Assembly: GCA_020636495.1 (NCBI GenBank) | Contig: JACJXQ010000008.1 | Span: forward strand, 2,604,001 to 2,668,000 | Direction: 5' to 3' | From: Chitinophagales bacterium | GTDB taxonomy: Bacteria; Bacteroidota; Bacteroidia; Chitinophagales; Chitinophagaceae | DNA: 64,000 nucleotides | Shown here: in pieces, positions 23,832 through 32,208 of the stretch | How the letters are laid out: each line of letters begins with the position of its first letter | Numbering within the stretch: position 1 is the stretch's first letter | Made by a program: the position numbers and the translations under genes | The notes under the pieces: model-generated | Databases searched by the model: none | The model's input: only the letters and a program-made list of their open reading frames with translations | What the model was told of the DNA's origin: nothing

Positions 23832-26018
23832 CTACAACTGCATGATACGTGGCAGCTTTTCGGCCAGTATTTCAAGGTCGTTGTTCATTGCTTTCAGCTC
23901 CACCAGCATTTTTTCAAGATATATTTCCTGGTGATTACTCAGCAATATATGGGGTTGGCTCATTGATCCGTCAGTAAGAAGATTATATGTCGACGACGGG
24001 TCTATACTTTTGAGTAAGTACACATTCTTCACAAATAGCCTGTCACAATCTGTTAAAAGTTTCTGTTGCCGCAACACCAGGTCCTGGTCTGTATCATCAT
24101 TCATATCGCCCTGTTCCAGTTGTATGTTATTCAGCTCCCTGGTAATTCTTATATTATGTGTGATAATGTAATAGAAAATAGCAAAAGGGCGTTTCCTGAA
24201 TGCAGGTTCTTCCATATATCTATTGAAAGAATCAAATGCATTGCTATTGGCTGACTCTGCATTGCGTTTGTATTTTGTCCATACCCCTTCCTGTTTGCCC
24301 GGAAAGAATATAGCACAGAAGTAAACATAGTTCATATGTATGGCATGCGACAAGTGCACGGGCAACCACTTTTTGTCCCAGGTAGGTAACAATGCAAAAC
24401 CTGCCACCACTGCAATAAGAGAGCCCGCAACAGTTGACAATGCACGGGTCAGTATCAGGTCACTACTCAACTCCCTGTTGATGTTAAATAGCAATACCAG
24501 GTTGACTGTAATAAAAAACGCTGCCCAGGAATATCGTTTGCGCAAAAAAACGATCATAGGTATAAACGTCAGGAACAGCAATGCCTCCTGCAGGTACAGT
24601 CCTGTAGGCAATCGCAAAAACAAACCGGCAACAATGCCACCTGCTACGGTACCTATCACCCTGTCACGTGCTTTTTTCAGTGTAGCACCAAAGTAGGTTT
24701 GTGTTACAATGATCAGTGTAAATGGAATCCAATAACCATGGTCAATATTCCAGAACTTGTATATGAACATGGCAATAGCAGCAGCAATAGCAGAACGCAA
24801 CGCATACCTGGCGGTAAAGGTGCCGAAGTTGAACAGTATCTGTATATACCTGAGCCAATATTTAGGGTGCAGGATAAATATGGTCTTCATCATGGAATAT
24901 GACCGTATCATCGATTTTTCCTGTACAATACTTTGAAGATGTTTAAATGCCGCATCTATCACTTTAGTGTTACGCTCTGCAAGCAGTATGATCCTTGCGA
25001 TATGCGGCCCATTTTCAGACCCCGCGTCCGGAATACGTTCTTTCAACAATGTTGTCAGCTTATTCAGCCTGCTGATGCGCGAGCGGAGTATCAGCTCCTC
25101 CGCCGGTTCGTGAGTAATGGTATATACTGCCATGCGTTCCAGCGTTTGCTCCATAGCACGCAGTAAAGAAAATATTTTCACACAGATACTACTGTCCAGC
25201 ATACTGCGGTGCAGGTTATGCATCTCCTCGCTGATAGTAGTTACCTGTATACCAACGATAGCTGCAGCTTTACGCACTTGCGCCAGCACATGCTCATCTC
25301 CATCCTTCTCTGTAGACTCATGAGCCATGGTTTCAAACAATTCCAATGAAGCATCAATAGCCGTTCGTATATCTTTTTCCTTCAGGTATATATCGTGTTC
25401 ATTACTCCTTGGGCCACTGCCATCCCACCCTTTAGCAATAGTTTGAGTAAGTGCACTTATCGATTTCCATATGATGGCTATCGACCGCCGGTAAGGACGC
25501 TGGGCGGGAACAAACACCGATGCTACTACTGCTGCTACACCATTCCACAAAGCGCCCCCCACTACCAGCATTGCACGCTCTTGCAATTCAGGGATCGTAG
25601 AGGTTGGGTATGCGTTACAGAATATGAACAATGCATACACACAAATAGCCAGCCCGCTACCCCTGTTGCCTATATTCTTCAATAATGAAGAAACAAAGGC
25701 AACTGCCGCCATCATAATTACACTCAACCACAATATATGCCCGGTAACACTACCTAACAATGCAAAAAGTATAGCTAAAGCAGAGCTACCTGCCAGCAGC
25801 TTAAGCCTGTGCTGAAAATCTCCTTTCAACTCTACCCAGCAAATACATTCTGCCATCAGGGCTACCCAGCCTGCTTCTACCAGCCTGCCGGTGTACACAC
25901 CCCATATTAACGGAGCCATAGCGGCAATAGCCATGCGCAGCCCCCAACTCACGTCCGGCTCGAATGTCTCATTTACGATGAGCTTATTAAGTTGCTTATA
26001 TGGTTGTACTATACGCAA
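23832..26018 (-). CDS. FUSC family inner-membrane protein (YccS-like)
   Basis: A 728-aa protein with two similar blocks of about six membrane helices (about 30-175 and 385-540), each followed by a large soluble helical part, the layout of YccS/YhfK and fusaric-acid-resistance-like efflux proteins. IAAAIAMFIYKFWNIDHGYWIPFTLIIV and TYFGATLKKARDRVIGTVAGGIVAG are the family signature. The transported compound is unknown. It starts 10 bases after the TlpA gene stop, so it belongs to that operon. Confidence 0.85.
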   Translation of the reverse strand: MRIVQPYKQLNKLIVNETFEPDVSWGLRMAIAAMAPLIWGVYTGRLVEAGWVALMAECICWVELKGDFQHRLKLLAGSSALAILFALLGSVTGHILWLSVIMMAAVAFVSSLLKNIGNRGSGLAICVYALFIFCNAYPTSTIPELQERAMLVVGGALWNGVAAVVASVFVPAQRPYRRSIAIIWKSISALTQTIAKGWDGSGPRSNEHDIYLKEKDIRTAIDASLELFETMAHESTEKDGDEHVLAQVRKAAAIVGIQVTTISEEMHNLHRSMLDSSICVKIFSLLRAMEQTLERMAVYTITHEPAEELILRSRISRLNKLTTLLKERIPDAGSENGPHIARIILLAERNTKVIDAAFKHLQSIVQEKSMIRSYSMMKTIFILHPKYWLRYIQILFNFGTFTARYALRSAIAAAIAMFIYKFWNIDHGYWIPFTLIIVTQTYFGATLKKARDRVIGTVAGGIVAGLFLRLPTGLYLQEALLFLTFIPMIVFLRKRYSWAAFFITVNLVLLFNINRELSSDLILTRALSTVAGSLIAVVAGFALLPTWDKKWLPVHLSHAIHMNYVYFCAIFFPGKQEGVWTKYKRNAESANSNAFDSFNRYMEEPAFRKRPFAIFYYIITHNIRITRELNNIQLEQGDMNDDTDQDLVLRQQKLLTDCDRLFVKNVYLLKSIDPSSTYNLLTDGSMSQPHILLSNHQEIYLEKMLVELKAMNNDLEILAEKLPRIMQL

Positions 26019-26028
26019 TGGTACTTAC

Positions 26029-26532
26029 TTAGTATCTGGCCATGAGTTGTTTGTCGATCAGCACCTTCAGGTTATCGCTATGTATAGTGCCCTCAATAAA
26101 CTTACGATAGCTTCTTTTTTTGTAGAACAGTAATGTAGCAGGTATTGAGCCCTGCCACTCATTGTCTATCTTAGGAATAAACTCGTTAGCATTGGTTTCA
26201 TTGAACCACACCACCTCGTGCTCCAGTTTTTTCTTCTGTACAAACTTTGGTATCTTCTTTTGATAATCTTCTTTAAAGTCCAGGCTTACCAGCAATACTT
26301 TCACAGGCCTGCCTTTATAGTTACCTGCAAGCTTATCGAACTCGGGCAGTTCTTTCACACAAGGGCCGCACCATGTTGCCCAAAAATTGACCACAAATAA
26401 TGTATCAGGCGAAGCTGCTAATCTTTTCATCAACATTTCAGCATCATAAGCTGCTATGTCCTGTCCGAACGATATATTGACGCCTGCTATTAAGACAAAA
26501 GCTAATACCAGGGTCCGTATGTATTTAGTCAT
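26029..26532 (-). CDS. Exported TlpA-type thioredoxin
   Basis: A 167-aa protein with a signal peptide (MTKYIRTLVLAFVLIAGVNISFGQ) and a thioredoxin fold with the active site WATWCGPCVKELPEF. It is expected to reduce periplasmic disulphides or assist cytochrome or copper-site assembly. The later cis-Pro is in GSIPATLLF. It is the first gene of the minus-strand run towards FUSC, acpH, serine hydrolase and DUF5686. Confidence 0.9.
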   Translation of the reverse strand: MTKYIRTLVLAFVLIAGVNISFGQDIAAYDAEMLMKRLAASPDTLFVVNFWATWCGPCVKELPEFDKLAGNYKGRPVKVLLVSLDFKEDYQKKIPKFVQKKKLEHEVVWFNETNANEFIPKIDNEWQGSIPATLLFYKKRSYRKFIEGTIHSDNLKVLIDKQLMARY

Positions 26533-26536
26533 GACA

Positions 26537-26544
26537 CAAAGGTA
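26537..26544 (-). promoter_or_regulatory. -7 box of the TlpA operon, very close to the ATG
   Basis: TACCTTTG on the minus strand ends four bases before the ATG at 26532, so the transcript is likely leaderless, as predicted for guaB and trmB. No clear -33 box. Confidence 0.6.
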
Positions 26545-26657
26545 TCACACAACTATGAGCTAATCATAGCTGAATATCTTAAAACCATGTTTAAATAGTA
26601 ATGTTTTGCTTCATTTACATTAGGTTTGCCGGGTATTTTAAGACAAAAAGCACTTTT

Positions 26658-28196
26658 ATGGATAAGTTATCCTTATTACAGGACAAGATAAGCCAGGCGA
26701 TGCAGGGCGGTGGCGAAAAGCGCATTGAAAGCCAGCATAAGAAAGGCAAACTGACTGCCCGCGAGCGTATCCAATTACTTTTGGACGAAGGCTCATTTGA
26801 AGAAGTAGGCATGCTTGTTACACACCGCAGCCGCGACTTTGGTATGGATAAAGAAGTATACCTTGGTGATGGTGTTGTGACAGGTTACGGCACCATCAAC
26901 GGCAGGCTTACCTATGTTTTCTCACAAGACTTTACCGTTTTCGGGGGTAGCCTGTCAGAAACACATGCTGAAAAGATATGTAAGATAATGGACCTGGCTG
27001 TGCAGAACGGAGCACCACTTATAGGCCTGAACGATAGTGGCGGTGCCAGGATACAGGAAGGTGTAGTGTCATTGGGTGGCTATGCCGATATCTTCCACAG
27101 GAATGTAAAAGCTTCCGGTGTTATACCTCAGCTTTCTGCCATCATGGGGCCATGCGCCGGTGGTGCGGTATACTCGCCTGCAATAACAGACTTTATCCTT
27201 ATGGTAGAACATACTTCATACATGTTCGTAACAGGGCCTAACGTGGTAAAAACCGTTACTCACGAGACCGTGACCAGCGAAGAACTGGGTGGAGCACAAA
27301 CACATGCTTCCAAGTCCGGCGTTACACATTTTGCCTGTGCCAACGAGGTAGCTTGTATAGAGAACCTGAAACAACTGCTGAGCTACATGCCGCAAAACTG
27401 CGAAGATGATGCCCCTGTATATGCATATGATATCGCTGACGAGAAACGCCCGGTATTGAACGACATTATTCCTGATAACCCTAACCAGCCTTATGACATG
27501 AAGGAGGTGATAGAGCAGGTGGTTGATACAGACTCGTTCCTTGAAGTACATAAGAACTACGCTGAGAATATTGTTGTCGGTTTTGCACGTATCGGCGGTC
27601 GTAGCATTGGCATTGTGGCCAACCAGCCTGCCAGCCTGGCTGGTGTACTGGATATTGACTCAAGTAAGAAAGGTGCCCGCTTTGTTCGTTTCTGCGATGC
27701 CTTTAATATTCCGTTACTGGTATTGGTAGACGTTCCGGGCTTCCTGCCGGGTACAGACCAGGAATGGCATGGCATCATCACCAATGGTGCTAAACTGTTG
27801 TATGCACTTAGTGAAGCAACCGTACCTAAAGTAACCGTCATTACCCGCAAAGCATATGGAGGTGCTTATGATGTAATGAACTCTAAACACATCGGCGCCG
27901 ACCTGAACTACGCTTGGCCTACTGCTGAAATTGCCGTAATGGGTGCCAAAGGTGCTGCGGAGATCATATTTAAGAAAGAGATAGCCGAAGCTGCTGACAG
28001 CGAAGCAAAACTGAAGGAAAAAGAACAGGAATATATTGACAAATTCGCTAATCCTTATGGTGCTGCCGCCCGTGGATTCATTGATGAGGTGATACTACCT
28101 GATGCCACACGCGAAAAACTCATAAGAGCTTACAAAATGCTTGAGAACAAAGTAGAACTCAGGCCTAAACGCAAACACGGCAATATTCCTTTATAA
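26658..28196 (+). CDS. Acyl-CoA carboxylase carboxyltransferase (beta) subunit
   Basis: A 512-aa biotin-dependent carboxyltransferase of the PccB/MmdA family, which moves carboxyl from biotin to propionyl-CoA (or decarboxylates methylmalonyl-CoA). The segments LTARERIQLLLDEGSFEE, the two oxyanion regions LIGLNDSGGARIQEGV and IMGPCAGGAVYSP, and DVPGFLPGTDQE, VITRKAYGGAYDVM and the C-terminal KHGNIPL fit the family closely. A biotin carboxylase or biotin carrier subunit is not adjacent. A TAGGTTTG box lies at 26621-26628, and ATG at 26658 is chosen over the longer frame. A terminator follows at 28209-28240. Confidence 0.93.
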   Translation: MDKLSLLQDKISQAMQGGGEKRIESQHKKGKLTARERIQLLLDEGSFEEVGMLVTHRSRDFGMDKEVYLGDGVVTGYGTINGRLTYVFSQDFTVFGGSLSETHAEKICKIMDLAVQNGAPLIGLNDSGGARIQEGVVSLGGYADIFHRNVKASGVIPQLSAIMGPCAGGAVYSPAITDFILMVEHTSYMFVTGPNVVKTVTHETVTSEELGGAQTHASKSGVTHFACANEVACIENLKQLLSYMPQNCEDDAPVYAYDIADEKRPVLNDIIPDNPNQPYDMKEVIEQVVDTDSFLEVHKNYAENIVVGFARIGGRSIGIVANQPASLAGVLDIDSSKKGARFVRFCDAFNIPLLVLVDVPGFLPGTDQEWHGIITNGAKLLYALSEATVPKVTVITRKAYGGAYDVMNSKHIGADLNYAWPTAEIAVMGAKGAAEIIFKKEIAEAADSEAKLKEKEQEYIDKFANPYGAAARGFIDEVILPDATREKLIRAYKMLENKVELRPKRKHGNIPL

Positions 28197-28208
28197 AGAA
28201 GATATAAT

Positions 28209-28240
28209 AAAAATACGGCTCAACAAGAAGCCGTATTTTT
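28209..28240 (+). terminator. Terminator after the carboxyltransferase gene
   Basis: An 11-bp stem (AAAAATACGGC with its complement, 28209-28219 and 28230-28240) around a 10-base loop, ending in T residues. The next gene starts at a GTG only 15 bases later, so that gene's promoter must overlap the hairpin or lie inside the previous gene. Confidence 0.8.
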
Positions 28241-28254
28241 ATGTTCGGTAACCT

Positions 28255-29103
28255 GTGTTGAACATCTTACATAAAGTACTTGACTGGGTATTATATACCA
28301 GTCTTTTTGCAGCATTTTGTGCTGTCGGGCTTTGTATGAGCACCGAGCGCCTGTTACTGAATGATATTCCACCACTCTACTCCTCTCTGCACTTGCTGGT
28401 ATTCAGCAGTACATTGCTGGTGTATAATGTACACTACCTGGTAAAAAAATCAACACCGGAGCTATCAGACAGGTTTGGCTGGTCAGAACATCACAGGCTT
28501 TGGCACTACCTTTTGCTCAGTGCGGGACTTGTTGGTTGTATCGTATCAGTTTTCTTGTTGCCACTGAAAATACTGGTAGCCTGCGGAGTACTCGCACTGC
28601 TTTCATTTTCTTATTCTATCCCGCTGTTGCCTATCAGCAACCCTAAAAGGCTGAAAGATTTCGGATGGATAAAGATAACCGTACTTACTACAGTCTGGAC
28701 CATCGTCACCAGTGTGCTACCCATACTTGACCACGACATGAATATATCAGATTATCCATACGAGATACTGATGCGTTTTGTATTCATGCTTACACTCTGT
28801 GTTGCATTCGACATCAGGGATATGCAGACCGATATGGACGCTGGTATTGCTACCCTGCCTAATATGATAGGTATTAAAGGCAGCTACAGGGTTATGAGCG
28901 CATCCATGATATTATTTATCATCATGAGCTTTGTACAGTACATCAGGCACCCCTCACATCTGAGGCTGGGCGCTGAGCTGTTTGTTGCTGCAGCAGTAAA
29001 ACTTGTGATCGACTATGCACGCAAACATCCCTCAGACAGGGCTTATCTAGGATTGGTAGACGGCATGATGATGCTCTACGCCATCCTTGTATTATGGCAC
29101 TAA
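28255..29103 (+). CDS. UbiA-like multi-spanning membrane protein
   Basis: A 282-aa protein with about eight membrane helices. The second Asp-rich motif of UbiA prenyltransferases is present (VAFDIRDMQTDMDAGIATLPN, about 182-202), but the first NDxxD-type motif is not: the matching area reads LVYNVHYLVKK. Without it, prenyl diphosphate binding is doubtful, so this may be a divergent or non-catalytic relative. The only in-frame start ahead of the first helix is GTG at 28255 (or TTG at 28258). It is followed by a bidirectional terminator. Confidence 0.7.
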   Translation: MLNILHKVLDWVLYTSLFAAFCAVGLCMSTERLLLNDIPPLYSSLHLLVFSSTLLVYNVHYLVKKSTPELSDRFGWSEHHRLWHYLLLSAGLVGCIVSVFLLPLKILVACGVLALLSFSYSIPLLPISNPKRLKDFGWIKITVLTTVWTIVTSVLPILDHDMNISDYPYEILMRFVFMLTLCVAFDIRDMQTDMDAGIATLPNMIGIKGSYRVMSASMILFIIMSFVQYIRHPSHLRLGAELFVAAAVKLVIDYARKHPSDRAYLGLVDGMMMLYAILVLWH

Positions 29104-29107
29104 AAAA

Positions 29108-29128
29108 GCCGGTCTTCACTAGACCGGC
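29108..29128. terminator. Bidirectional terminator between convergent genes
   Basis: GCCGGTCT-TCACT-AGACCGGC, an 8-bp stem extended by AA and TT, five bases after the UbiA-like stop codon and before the stop of the T9SS cargo gene on the other strand. Confidence 0.75.
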
Positions 29129-29151
29129 CTTAATTATTCATTCAGTTCAAT

Positions 29152-30012
29152 TTATTGTTTCACTATCGGCATTACACGTGTGCTGCCGTCTTTATGTATC
29201 TGCATAAAGTAATTGCCCGGTGCCCAGTTTGAGGTATTGAATGTGCCGGTATACTTCGCAGGACTGATATACAATTTACTTTGGCTTACAATAGCACCTG
29301 TGTAACTGTACACAGTAATATCATAGTACCCCTCTTCGGCTTTATTCATATCCAAAGTGAGTATATCCTGCACAGGATTCGGATAAGTTTTGAAAACGAC
29401 CTCCTTAGACACCTGGCCAACAGACGTCTTATCAACCAGGTTGAGCGAGAAGGTAGTACCAACAACATCCCCGGTAGATAAACCATCATTATTTACGGCT
29501 GTAAATATTGCATACATAGTTATAGCACCCACGCCCGAAGAAGGGGCTGTCCATTCAAATTTAGTCTCAAACATATCTAACGCCGTCTTGGCTACCGGTA
29601 CTTTATGTTCTGCAATGGTTGGTATGGCTGAAGGATAACCGTGCGCGTTTGCCGAAAAACCACCATATGTACCCACCTCAGACGAATCTGATTTTTTCAG
29701 TGCCACGGTCTGGAAGCCAAAATGACTTGAGGTAGCGGCCCCGGTCAATGTTACATAATAAACTTCACCTGCTTCGTAAGAAGTTACCAGCGGGCCATTA
29801 AGCCCGGTACTTTTTTTACGCAGCTCAATGGTTCCGGAAGGGGCTGTAAATACGCCTCCGGAATGACAACCGGCTTGCGCGCAGGTACCATTAGCCTTAG
29901 GGCTACCCGTTACATTACCAATAGAATTATTGGCCGGGCCGGTCATATAACTGGAAAAGGTAAGTGCTGAAAATGCTAAAATGGATGAAATAAGTAGAGT
30001 TCTTTTTCTCAT
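29152..30012 (-). CDS. T9SS type A cargo with choice-of-anchor V (reeler-like) domain
   Basis: A 286-aa secreted protein. A signal peptide (1-21) is followed by the domain seen in choice-of-anchor V proteins, beginning around CAQAGCHSGG. Cys44 and Cys49-His50 give the spacing CX4CH rather than the usual CX2CH haem c site. A beta-sandwich follows (about 60-200), then a T9SS type A sorting domain (about 210-286: VFKTYPNPVQDILTLDM ... YTGAIVSQ ... GNYFMQIHKDGSTRVMPIVK). ATG at 30012 is preferred to the TTG two codons upstream. It is divergent from trmB. Confidence 0.8.
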   Translation of the reverse strand: MRKRTLLISSILAFSALTFSSYMTGPANNSIGNVTGSPKANGTCAQAGCHSGGVFTAPSGTIELRKKSTGLNGPLVTSYEAGEVYYVTLTGAATSSHFGFQTVALKKSDSSEVGTYGGFSANAHGYPSAIPTIAEHKVPVAKTALDMFETKFEWTAPSSGVGAITMYAIFTAVNNDGLSTGDVVGTTFSLNLVDKTSVGQVSKEVVFKTYPNPVQDILTLDMNKAEEGYYDITVYSYTGAIVSQSKLYISPAKYTGTFNTSNWAPGNYFMQIHKDGSTRVMPIVKQ

Positions 30013-30058
30013 AAGCAAAAAAATAATTCGTTAGAAAATCGTTTACATGTTTTCAGTT

Positions 30059-30066
30059 TATCTTTG
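30059..30066 (+). promoter_or_regulatory. -7 box of trmB
   Basis: TATCTTTG ends five bases before the trmB ATG at 30072, so the transcript is probably leaderless or nearly so. A weak TTTA lies about 20 bases upstream. Confidence 0.6.
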
Positions 30067-30071
30067 CGCGA

Positions 30072-30773
30072 ATGGCACAGAATAAACTGGTACGCTTCGA
30101 AGCGATAAATAAATATACGAATGTTTTGCAATATCCTAAAGACATTAAAGGATCATGGCATACATTTTTCAATAACAATAACCCTATTACGCTGGAGCTG
30201 GCTTGTGGCAAAGGAGAGTACAGTGTGAACCTGGGCAGGCAGAACAAAGACAAGAACTACCTGGGTGTTGATATAAAAGGCAACAGGATATACATAGGTG
30301 CGAAACAAGCACTAGAGGAAGAATTGACCAATGTAGGATTCTTACGTACCCATATACTGCAGATAGAGGACTATTTTCAACCCGGAGAAATAGAAGCTAT
30401 ATGGATCATATTCCCTGACCCGTTCCTGAGAGAATCCCGCGAAAAGAACCGTCTTACCCACCCCCGCTTCCTGTACAGGTATCAGCATATCCTTCCTCCG
30501 GGTGGTGTCATCAACCTGAAAACGGATTCCAAAGAATTGTACGAATATACCCTTGAGGTGATAGCACAGAATAACTGTACGATAAAAGAGAACATTGCTG
30601 ATATTTATGGCAAAGGGAAAGCTACAGGTCCGCTGGCCATACAGACATTCTATGAAAAAATGCACCTGGCCGAAGGACGTACTATTTATTATCTTGCCTT
30701 TACCCTGCCCGAAACGGAAATAGAAGTAGAAGAACGATACAAAACACACAAGGCCATTGACACCAGAGATTGA
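30072..30773 (+). CDS. trmB: tRNA (guanine-46-N7)-methyltransferase
   Basis: TrmB (233 aa) methylates G46 in tRNA variable loops with S-adenosylmethionine. The SAM motif LELACGKGEYSVNLG, the acidic strand YLGVDIKGNRIY, and the catalytic IWIIFPDPF with RLTHPRFL are present. It is the first gene of a three-gene overlapping operon: DUF5522 starts inside its last codons, then the alkyltransferase-like gene. Confidence 0.93.
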   Translation: MAQNKLVRFEAINKYTNVLQYPKDIKGSWHTFFNNNNPITLELACGKGEYSVNLGRQNKDKNYLGVDIKGNRIYIGAKQALEEELTNVGFLRTHILQIEDYFQPGEIEAIWIIFPDPFLRESREKNRLTHPRFLYRYQHILPPGGVINLKTDSKELYEYTLEVIAQNNCTIKENIADIYGKGKATGPLAIQTFYEKMHLAEGRTIYYLAFTLPETEIEVEERYKTHKAIDTRD

Positions 30774-30951
30774 TTATTATATCAACGAAGAAGGAATGCT
30801 GGTATTTACCGAGCACTTCCACCTTGAAAGGGGATTTTGTTGCGGCAGGGGTTGCCGCCACTGCCCGTACGACTATATCAATGTGCCGGAAGTGAAACGC
30901 AATAATCTGCTGGCAGCCCGCAAACAACATGAAGAGAAACGAAACCAATAA
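30757..30951 (+). CDS. DUF5522 Cys-rich small protein
   Basis: A 64-aa protein with the compact Cys cluster RGFCCGRGCRHCPYDY (about 26-41), typical of the DUF5522 family, probably a small zinc or metal site. The only start ahead of the conserved DYYINEEGMLVFTEHFHLERG is TTG at 30757, which overlaps trmB by 17 bases. An ATG further in (codon 14) would cut into the conserved part. It overlaps the next gene by 23 bases. Confidence 0.75.
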   Translation: MTPEIDYYINEEGMLVFTEHFHLERGFCCGRGCRHCPYDYINVPEVKRNNLLAARKQHEEKRNQ

Positions 30952-31279
30952 AGAAAGTATCTACGAGGCCATATACGATGTGGTTCGTTGCGTGCCCAAA
31001 GGCAGGGTTACCACCTATGGTGCAGTATCGGCTGCTATAGGAGTCAAATCCGGTGCGCGTATGGTTGGTTATGCTATGAATCTGTCGCACAATGCAAAAC
31101 CTAAAGTGCCCGCTCACAGGGTAGTGAATCGCAACGGTATGCTATCAGGTAAACACCATTTTTCGCCTCCTGAACGCATGCAGCAACTACTGGAAAAAGA
31201 AGGTATCGAAGTAAAGGATGATACAATAGCGGATTTCAAAACCTTATTCTGGGATCCGCTCACTGAAATTGAACTATAG
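30929..31279 (+). CDS. Alkyltransferase-like protein (MGMT family without the active Cys)
   Basis: A 116-aa protein of the MGMT DNA-binding fold. The helix-turn-helix part is IYDVVRCVPKGRVTTYGAVSAAIG. The alkyl-accepting motif PCHRV is PAHRVV (61-66), with Ala62 in place of the acceptor Cys, so it cannot repair O6-alkylguanine itself. Alkyltransferase-like proteins of this kind bind alkylated bases and hand the site to nucleotide excision repair. It overlaps the DUF5522 gene by 23 bases. Confidence 0.88.
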   Translation: MKRNETNKESIYEAIYDVVRCVPKGRVTTYGAVSAAIGVKSGARMVGYAMNLSHNAKPKVPAHRVVNRNGMLSGKHHFSPPERMQQLLEKEGIEVKDDTIADFKTLFWDPLTEIEL

Positions 31280-31283
31280 AACA

Positions 31284-32006
31284 TTACATTTTCTGCTCAT
31301 CAACCGTATGCAGCCAATGGCTGTCTGCCAGGTATTTCTGCTCCGGGTAGAAGATAAATAAGCAGGTACCTCCCTTGGTCATATCAATAAGTTGCGGAGC
31401 AATTTCATTGCTTACAGCAGGGCAACCCCAACTGCGCCCCAGCCTGCCTGTGCCGGCAATAAAATCACTGCTTACATATCCTGCGCCATGTACTACTATC
31501 GTGCGTTCATATGCTGCAGAGTTATATCCTTGGTCCATGCCATGCAGGTAAAGCGATAGTCCATGCTGTCCGTGATAGGTATCGCCTGTTACATAAAAGC
31601 CCAGGCTGCTTTTATGTGAGCCTTCTTTATTGGAAAAATATTTTGCGTGTTCTTCGCCGGTGCCCTGCCCATGGGCTACATAAGTATTCAGCAATACTTT
31701 CTTAGCCTGAAGGTCAATCACCCAAAGCCTTTTCTTATTGGCAGATAGTGAATAGTCACATACAGTTATCAGTTTTTTGCCATCATTCAGTTTATGTTCT
31801 GCTTTCAGGTTAAGGTACCCGGTCATGGCATTCATGAACACATAATAATCCAGCCTTTCGCTACCATTGAAATCTATCTGCCTGTATAATGAGGATATGG
31901 CATTAGATGTAATTGAAACAGGAGCATCAGGTTCGTGCGCGGTAACATTCATATTACCTGCAAGTGTGAATATTGTTAAAATGTAAACTAATGTTCTTCT
32001 CTTCAT
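31284..32006 (-). CDS. Murein L,D-transpeptidase catalytic domain (YkuD-2 type) protein
   Basis: A 240-aa exported protein with a signal peptide (MKRRTLVYILTIFTLAGNMNVTA). The catalytic segment is GRSWGCPAVSNE, with the nucleophile Cys, preceded by LYLHGMDQGYNSAAYERTIVVHGAGY with the conserved His residues. Proteins of this type form 3-3 crosslinks in peptidoglycan or attach proteins to it. Convergent with the alkyltransferase-like gene and transcribed from a well-matched promoter at 32042-32072. Confidence 0.85.
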   Translation of the reverse strand: MKRRTLVYILTIFTLAGNMNVTAHEPDAPVSITSNAISSLYRQIDFNGSERLDYYVFMNAMTGYLNLKAEHKLNDGKKLITVCDYSLSANKKRLWVIDLQAKKVLLNTYVAHGQGTGEEHAKYFSNKEGSHKSSLGFYVTGDTYHGQHGLSLYLHGMDQGYNSAAYERTIVVHGAGYVSSDFIAGTGRLGRSWGCPAVSNEIAPQLIDMTKGGTCLFIFYPEQKYLADSHWLHTVDEQKM

Positions 32007-32041
32007 TTGTAGGGGTAACCATGTACGTGAGTGGTTATATT

Positions 32042-32072
32042 CAAAGATAACAATTTATCATCTGTTCTCAAA
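32042..32072 (-). promoter_or_regulatory. Promoter of the L,D-transpeptidase gene
   Basis: On the minus strand TTTG (32072-32069) and TATCTTTG (32049-32042) are 19 bases apart, a full consensus pair. The predicted leader is about 30 bases. Confidence 0.75.
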
Positions 32073-32174
32073 TAAAGCTGTACCTGTTTAACAACAAATT
32101 ACCATTTTATGCATACACCAAATACACATATAGGTGTAAGTTATACATAGCTCCGAAATCCCTCGTTTTTTCCT

Positions 32175-32182
32175 TACATTTG
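32175..32182 (+). promoter_or_regulatory. -7 box before the thiolase gene
   Basis: TACATTTG fits TAnnTTTG and lies 27 bases before the ATG at 32209. No clear TTTG box is found 19-21 bases upstream. Confidence 0.5.
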
Positions 32183-32208
32183 GCGGTCTTTAAAAATATT
32201 TAAGTTCT

